NCBI RefSeq assembly: GCF_018603515.1 | Contig: NZ_JACATN010000003.1 | Location: 496,001-560,000, forward strand | From: Zobellia barbeyronii | GTDB lineage: Bacteria; Bacteroidota; Bacteroidia; Flavobacteriales; Flavobacteriaceae | Length of the DNA stretch: 64,000 nucleotides | Reading direction: 5' to 3' | Shown: positions 60,612-64,000 of the stretch, in pieces | How positions within the stretch are numbered: position 1 is the stretch's first letter | How the letters are laid out: each line of letters opens with the position of its first letter | Notes under the pieces: generated by a model | The model's input: the letters and a program-made list of their open reading frames with translations, nothing else | Told to the model about the DNA's origin: nothing | The model's database searches: none | Program-made: the position numbers and the translations under genes

Positions 60612-63600
60612 TTAGTTAAGATAGATATAACCTGAAAGTGTCTTGCTATCTCCTGTTGTATCTTCATAATTTAAAATATAAAAATAGGTTCCGCTTGGCA
60701 GTCTTTCATTTTTTCCTGCTGTAAGTCTCGCTGATGAATATCCATTAAAATAGTTGGTTAACGAATCATACGATTCTGTGCTGAAAATCAATATTCCCCA
60801 TCTATTATAAATCTGGATATTGTTATTAGGCCTAACGTCAAGACCTGTTATTATTAATGTATCATGCGCACCATCTCCGTTAGGGGTTACCACATTAAAT
60901 ACCTCAACCTCTATATACGGTTCTTCTAAATAGTTAGGGATACCGTTGTTGTTTTCATCATCGTTTGCATAATTACCATCTGAATTCGTATCTTCTTCAA
61001 GCGTTGGTATTCCGTCATTATCATCATCCGTATCACGATAATCTAATTCATCGTCACCGTCCGTATTTGGAAGCATTGCAAACGGATTATCTATTTCATC
61101 GTTTACATCGTCATCTATAGCCTGTAGGCCTTCATAACCATCATCAAGTCCATCATTATCTTTATCCGAACCAATGAACGTAACATCTGCAATACCATCC
61201 TGGTTTTGATCGTGCGCCTCTATTGCATCTGGAACATTATCATTATCACTATCTAGGTCCAAATAATCTGGTTGATCTTCGCCATCTGTATTTACAGGAA
61301 CCAAACCTAAGTCTGTCCCGCTTTCATAGGCGTCGTCTAATCCATTATTATTAGCATCCACAAGATTTGGTTCAATATAACCAGCTGTAGTCTGTGCTTC
61401 GACATTATCTGGTATACCGTCATTGTCACTATCAATATCTAAATAATCTGGATATGCGTCACCGTCTGAGTCTGTAGGATTAGTAGATGGGTCATTATCT
61501 CCATCTGCATTTAAATCCTCAATACTATCAATAATTCCATCATTGTCACTATCTATATCAAGGCTGTCATCATCATCAATAATAGTCCCAATTGCCGTAT
61601 CTGATGTATCACCTACTGTACCTGCATCTACACTTAATATTGATATCGTAAAGTCTTCATCTACTTCATCAAAAGTATCGTCCGTAGTTGGTATATCTAT
61701 ATTAATTGTAGTTGTACCTGCCGGAATAGTTGCTTGAATATTGGTATTGGTATAATCCTCATCATCTGCCCTACCGTTGGTAAAAGTGAATGTTAGGGTG
61801 ATATCTGTTGTGCTGGCATTACTTAAAGTTACCGGAAAGGAAATATTGTTACCTTCTATAGCACTTGCATCGTCTATGATTATTGTTGGTGAACCATCGT
61901 TATCTATAATAGTACCTGTTGCGGTATCCGATGTATCGCCAACTGTACCTGCATCTACACTAGCAATTGCTATTATAAAATCTTCATCAGATTCATCAAT
62001 AGTATCGTCCGTAGTTGGTACATCTACATTAATAGTTGTTGTGCCAGCCGGAATTGTCACTTGAATATCTGTGGTGGTATAATCTGCATCATCTGCCGTA
62101 CCATTGGTCAATGTAAAAGTCAACGTAATATCTGTTGCACTAGCATTACTTAAAGTTACCGGAAAGGAAACATTATCACCCTCTATAGCACTTGCATCAT
62201 CAATAGTTACATCGGGATTATTTAGTGTGTCAATATCAGTTGCAGAATTATCTGTTGTATCTGGGTCAGTTGAATTTATAGGATTCCCTATAACCACCGT
62301 GTTGGTTAAATCTCCCGTAAAAGTTGATGGAATGCTAACCGTAATCGTGTAGGTAATAGTACCTCCAACCGGTAAGCTAACCAAGTCATTTATAACTCCT
62401 GTTTGCGTTCCAGAAACTGTAGTAACACTTCCTGAAGAAGCTACAGCTGTATAAGAAATATTTGCCGCTGGTATTCCAGTTGGCGTATCTGTTACCGAGG
62501 CTCCCTGCACACCAAACGGACCATTATTACTGGCCACAATTGTATATGTTGTATCCGTTCCAGGAACATAAGTTGTAGTTCCATTTGTTTTTGTAACCGA
62601 AAGATTGGCTTCAAAAATTATAGTTGATGTTACACAATGGGCACCATCGTTATGCAATGCCGCACTAGACGATGAAATTAACGTCCGCTCTCCGGTTAGG
62701 ATATCAAACTGATAGAACCCTCCTGTGTTTAGATTACCATAAATTTCACCCGTACTACTGGCGTACATAGCTCCAAATAAAGTTAAGCTATTGGTACTTC
62801 CTATAGTACTTACCGTTCCCGTTGTTATATCAATAGTAATCAACGCTCCAGCATTTGCTCCTGTTTGCTGCACAGAATAAATTAGATTATCTGTAATGCT
62901 ATATGCAAAATCATTTGCAACGATGGTCTGGTCTAAGTTTATAACCGTTGCTGTTTGCGTAAGAATATCTATTTGATAAACAATTGAAGAAGGACCATCT
63001 AACTGCACATAATAATTACCGCTGTCATCTATTTCTCCTGAAGAGTATAAACCACTTGGTAATCCTGTAATAGCTCCCAATCTAATTGTTGCTCCATTAG
63101 AGGCTATCTTAATTAGCGTATTACTGTTTTCTTCTATTCCATAAATAAAATCATCTATTGGATTATATCCCATGGCATTGTATTGAATACCGTGCGAGTT
63201 ATCTCCAACTGAAGAAATTGTGAAAGGATTTGTTGACGATTCTAAATCATAAAATGTAGTTGCCGTAGCTGTTTCATGCTGACTTAAATACAAGCTTTCA
63301 TCACAAGAAAAAGGCAATAATATAGTATTATCATCTCTATAATCTACATCGCCACCAGTAGTTGCATCTGAGTCGTTATCCGGTAAAATTACAGTTCCGG
63401 TTAATGGGTTATCTATTGTACCACCTACATCAGAATAATCTGTTGTTGCATCTGTTGCATCATCTAAACCATCATTATCAGAATCAATACCTGTTAAAAT
63501 TATGTTGGCTTCCATGGTATCATTGGCACCTTCATTATCTGAATCCGTATCTAAATAATCTGGATTGTCCGCGCCATCTGTATTCGTTGGAACAAGACCT

Positions 63601-64000
63601 AAAGTATAAGCCGTATCAACACCATTGGCATCTATACTTCCGGTTGGAGAAATATAACCAATTGTTGTCTGCGCTTCTACATTATCTGGAATACCATCTC
63701 CATCACTATCTAAATCTATGAAATCAAAAATAGTATCCGTATCTCCTGCACTTTCTGATAAGGTATAGTTTACAGCCCTATTATCTGCAATAGATTGAAC
63801 ACTATCTGGAATACCATCCGTACCTGTAACTCCATCTAGAATACCATTTGTATATGCTTGACCATGACCTGCCTCAACAGCATCATAAATACCATCATTA
63901 TCACTATCCAAATCAAAAGCATCATAAATACCATCGTTGTCTGTATCTCTGCATGCTCCCGAATTACTATACTTAAGGCTAACCATATCTAATGCTGCCC
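60612..64000 (-). CDS. Large secreted multidomain protein with T9SS type B sorting domain (5' end beyond window)
   Basis: The reading frame stays open to the window edge, so the start is missing; at least 1128 residues are visible. From the N-terminal side: thrombospondin type 3-like calcium repeats (DTDNDGIYDAFDLDSDNDG; about 63330-63960), a DUF6923-like propeller region (about 62620-63330), a DUF11-type module (about 62240-62600; VTDTPTGIPAANISYT), two tandem Calx-beta domains (61575-62212), a second set of thrombospondin-type repeats (about 60930-61570), and a gliding-motility-associated C-terminal domain (about 60612-60900; VVTPNGDGAHDTLIITGLD, NRWGILIFST) that directs secretion by the type IX system and cell-surface attachment. 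It is probably a calcium-stabilised adhesin or surface structural protein. The ligand is unknown. Confidence 0.87.
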   Translation of the reverse strand, partial: AALDMVSLKYSNSGACRDTDNDGIYDAFDLDSDNDGIYDAVEAGHGQAYTNGILDGVTGTDGIPDSVQSIADNRAVNYTLSESAGDTDTIFDFIDLDSDGDGIPDNVEAQTTIGYISPTGSIDANGVDTAYTLGLVPTNTDGADNPDYLDTDSDNEGANDTMEANIILTGIDSDNDGLDDATDATTDYSDVGGTIDNPLTGTVILPDNDSDATTGGDVDYRDDNTILLPFSCDESLYLSQHETATATTFYDLESSTNPFTISSVGDNSHGIQYNAMGYNPIDDFIYGIEENSNTLIKIASNGATIRLGAITGLPSGLYSSGEIDDSGNYYVQLDGPSSIVYQIDILTQTATVINLDQTIVANDFAYSITDNLIYSVQQTGANAGALITIDITTGTVSTIGSTNSLTLFGAMYASSTGEIYGNLNTGGFYQFDILTGERTLISSSSAALHNDGAHCVTSTIIFEANLSVTKTNGTTTYVPGTDTTYTIVASNNGPFGVQGASVTDTPTGIPAANISYTAVASSGSVTTVSGTQTGVINDLVSLPVGGTITYTITVSIPSTFTGDLTNTVVIGNPINSTDPDTTDNSATDIDTLNNPDVTIDDASAIEGDNVSFPVTLSNASATDITLTFTLTNGTADDADYTTTDIQVTIPAGTTTINVDVPTTDDTIDESDEDFIIAIASVDAGTVGDTSDTATGTIIDNDGSPTIIIDDASAIEGNNISFPVTLSNASTTDITLTFTFTNGRADDEDYTNTNIQATIPAGTTTINIDIPTTDDTFDEVDEDFTISILSVDAGTVGDTSDTAIGTIIDDDDSLDIDSDNDGIIDSIEDLNADGDNDPSTNPTDSDGDAYPDYLDIDSDNDGIPDNVEAQTTAGYIEPNLVDANNNGLDDAYESGTDLGLVPVNTDGEDQPDYLDLDSDNDNVPDAIEAHDQNQDGIADVTFIGSDKDNDGLDDGYEGLQAIDDDVNDEIDNPFAMLPNTDGDDELDYRDTDDDNDGIPTLEEDTNSDGNYANDDENNNGIPNYLEEPYIEVEVFNVVTPNGDGAHDTLIITGLDVRPNNNIQIYNRWGILIFSTESYDSLTNYFNGYSSARLTAGKNERLPSGTYFYILNYEDTTGDSKTLSGYIYLN
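61575..62212 (-). repeat. Tandem 327-bp repeat encoding two Calx-beta domains
   Basis: Two adjacent copies at a 327-bp (109-codon) period, for example GCACTTGCAT at 61861 and again at 62188, encode IDDASAIEGNNISFPVTLSNAS and its near-identical partner. The high similarity suggests a recent duplication inside the surface-protein gene. Confidence 0.8.

Noticed and set aside
60612-64000. Long plus-strand frames opposite the T9SS protein gene
   Set aside because: They are mirror frames created by the repetitive Asp-rich codons of the minus-strand gene and encode low-complexity sequence.

Overview
The window is a contiguous piece of a low-GC chromosome from a member of the Bacteroidota, almost certainly a (probably marine) Flavobacteriaceae. 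The evidence is families largely confined to that phylum: a TonB-dependent receptor with a carboxypeptidase-like N-terminal domain paired with a DUF4249 lipoprotein, DUF4369 and DUF6428 proteins, a DUF4295 gene beside rpmG and rpmB, BshC, and a giant cell-surface protein with a type IX secretion (type B) C-terminal domain. Bacteroidota-style promoters (TTG, 17-20 nt, TAnnTTTG) precede several genes and Shine-Dalgarno sequences are mostly absent. I find no rRNA, tRNA, insertion sequence, prophage or CRISPR array. The content is mainly housekeeping genes with a few specialised catabolic or resistance clusters.

Layout. 1-534 holds no solid gene, only a 36-codon lipoprotein-like stub. 535-3903: outer-membrane uptake pair. 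4094-12537: single genes (FMN-split-barrel protein, bacillithiol synthase BshC, M14 peptidase, metallo-beta-lactamase-fold hydrolase, GNAT, DUF6929). 12638-15182: arsenic operon arsR - DUF6428 - arsC - acr3 with a candidate ArsR operator over its promoter. 15373-17836: NhaP2-type antiporter and two unknown small genes. 17911-21493 (minus): sugar-acid cluster of galactonate dehydratase, GntP permease and SMP-30 lactonase. 21713-32650 (mostly minus): rimO, ftsY, DUF4295-rpmG-rpmB, a tight exonuclease-FAH-Hpt-cinA operon, an outer-membrane barrel protein, a 2-oxoacid dehydrogenase E2 and recR. 32708-41065: a sodium/solute symporter, fabH, an ABC1 kinase with a TetR regulator, htpG, and a cupin-like protein. 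41120-43572 (minus): inositol oxygenase with a sodium/solute symporter, preceded by a 20-bp palindrome that looks like a LacI-type operator. 43904-49128: secreted unknowns, MOSC-DoxX, an AraC regulator overlapping an AlkB dioxygenase, and an S1/P1 nuclease. 49235-53884: PBP1A, DUF4177, a HAD phosphatase and a DUF819 membrane protein in a row. 53915-60422: rpiA-selO-aldo/keto reductase, a DUF4369 lipoprotein, and idi-queD-manA. 60612-64000: the 3' part of a multidomain T9SS surface protein whose start lies beyond the window.

Two small pathways are visible. Arsenate reduction by a triple-cysteine thioredoxin-type ArsC feeds Acr3 efflux under ArsR, with a cysteine-rich DUF6428 protein of unknown role. 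Inositol is imported by a sodium symporter and cleaved by inositol oxygenase to glucuronate. The sugar-acid cluster covers lactone opening, uptake and dehydration, but its kinase and aldolase are not in the window. I did not find a clearly new multi-gene system. The best leads are DUF6428 in the ars operon, the palindrome upstream of the inositol operon, the AraC-AlkB coupling, a stand-alone Hpt protein inside the cinA operon, and a possible small RNA between the TetR gene and htpG.
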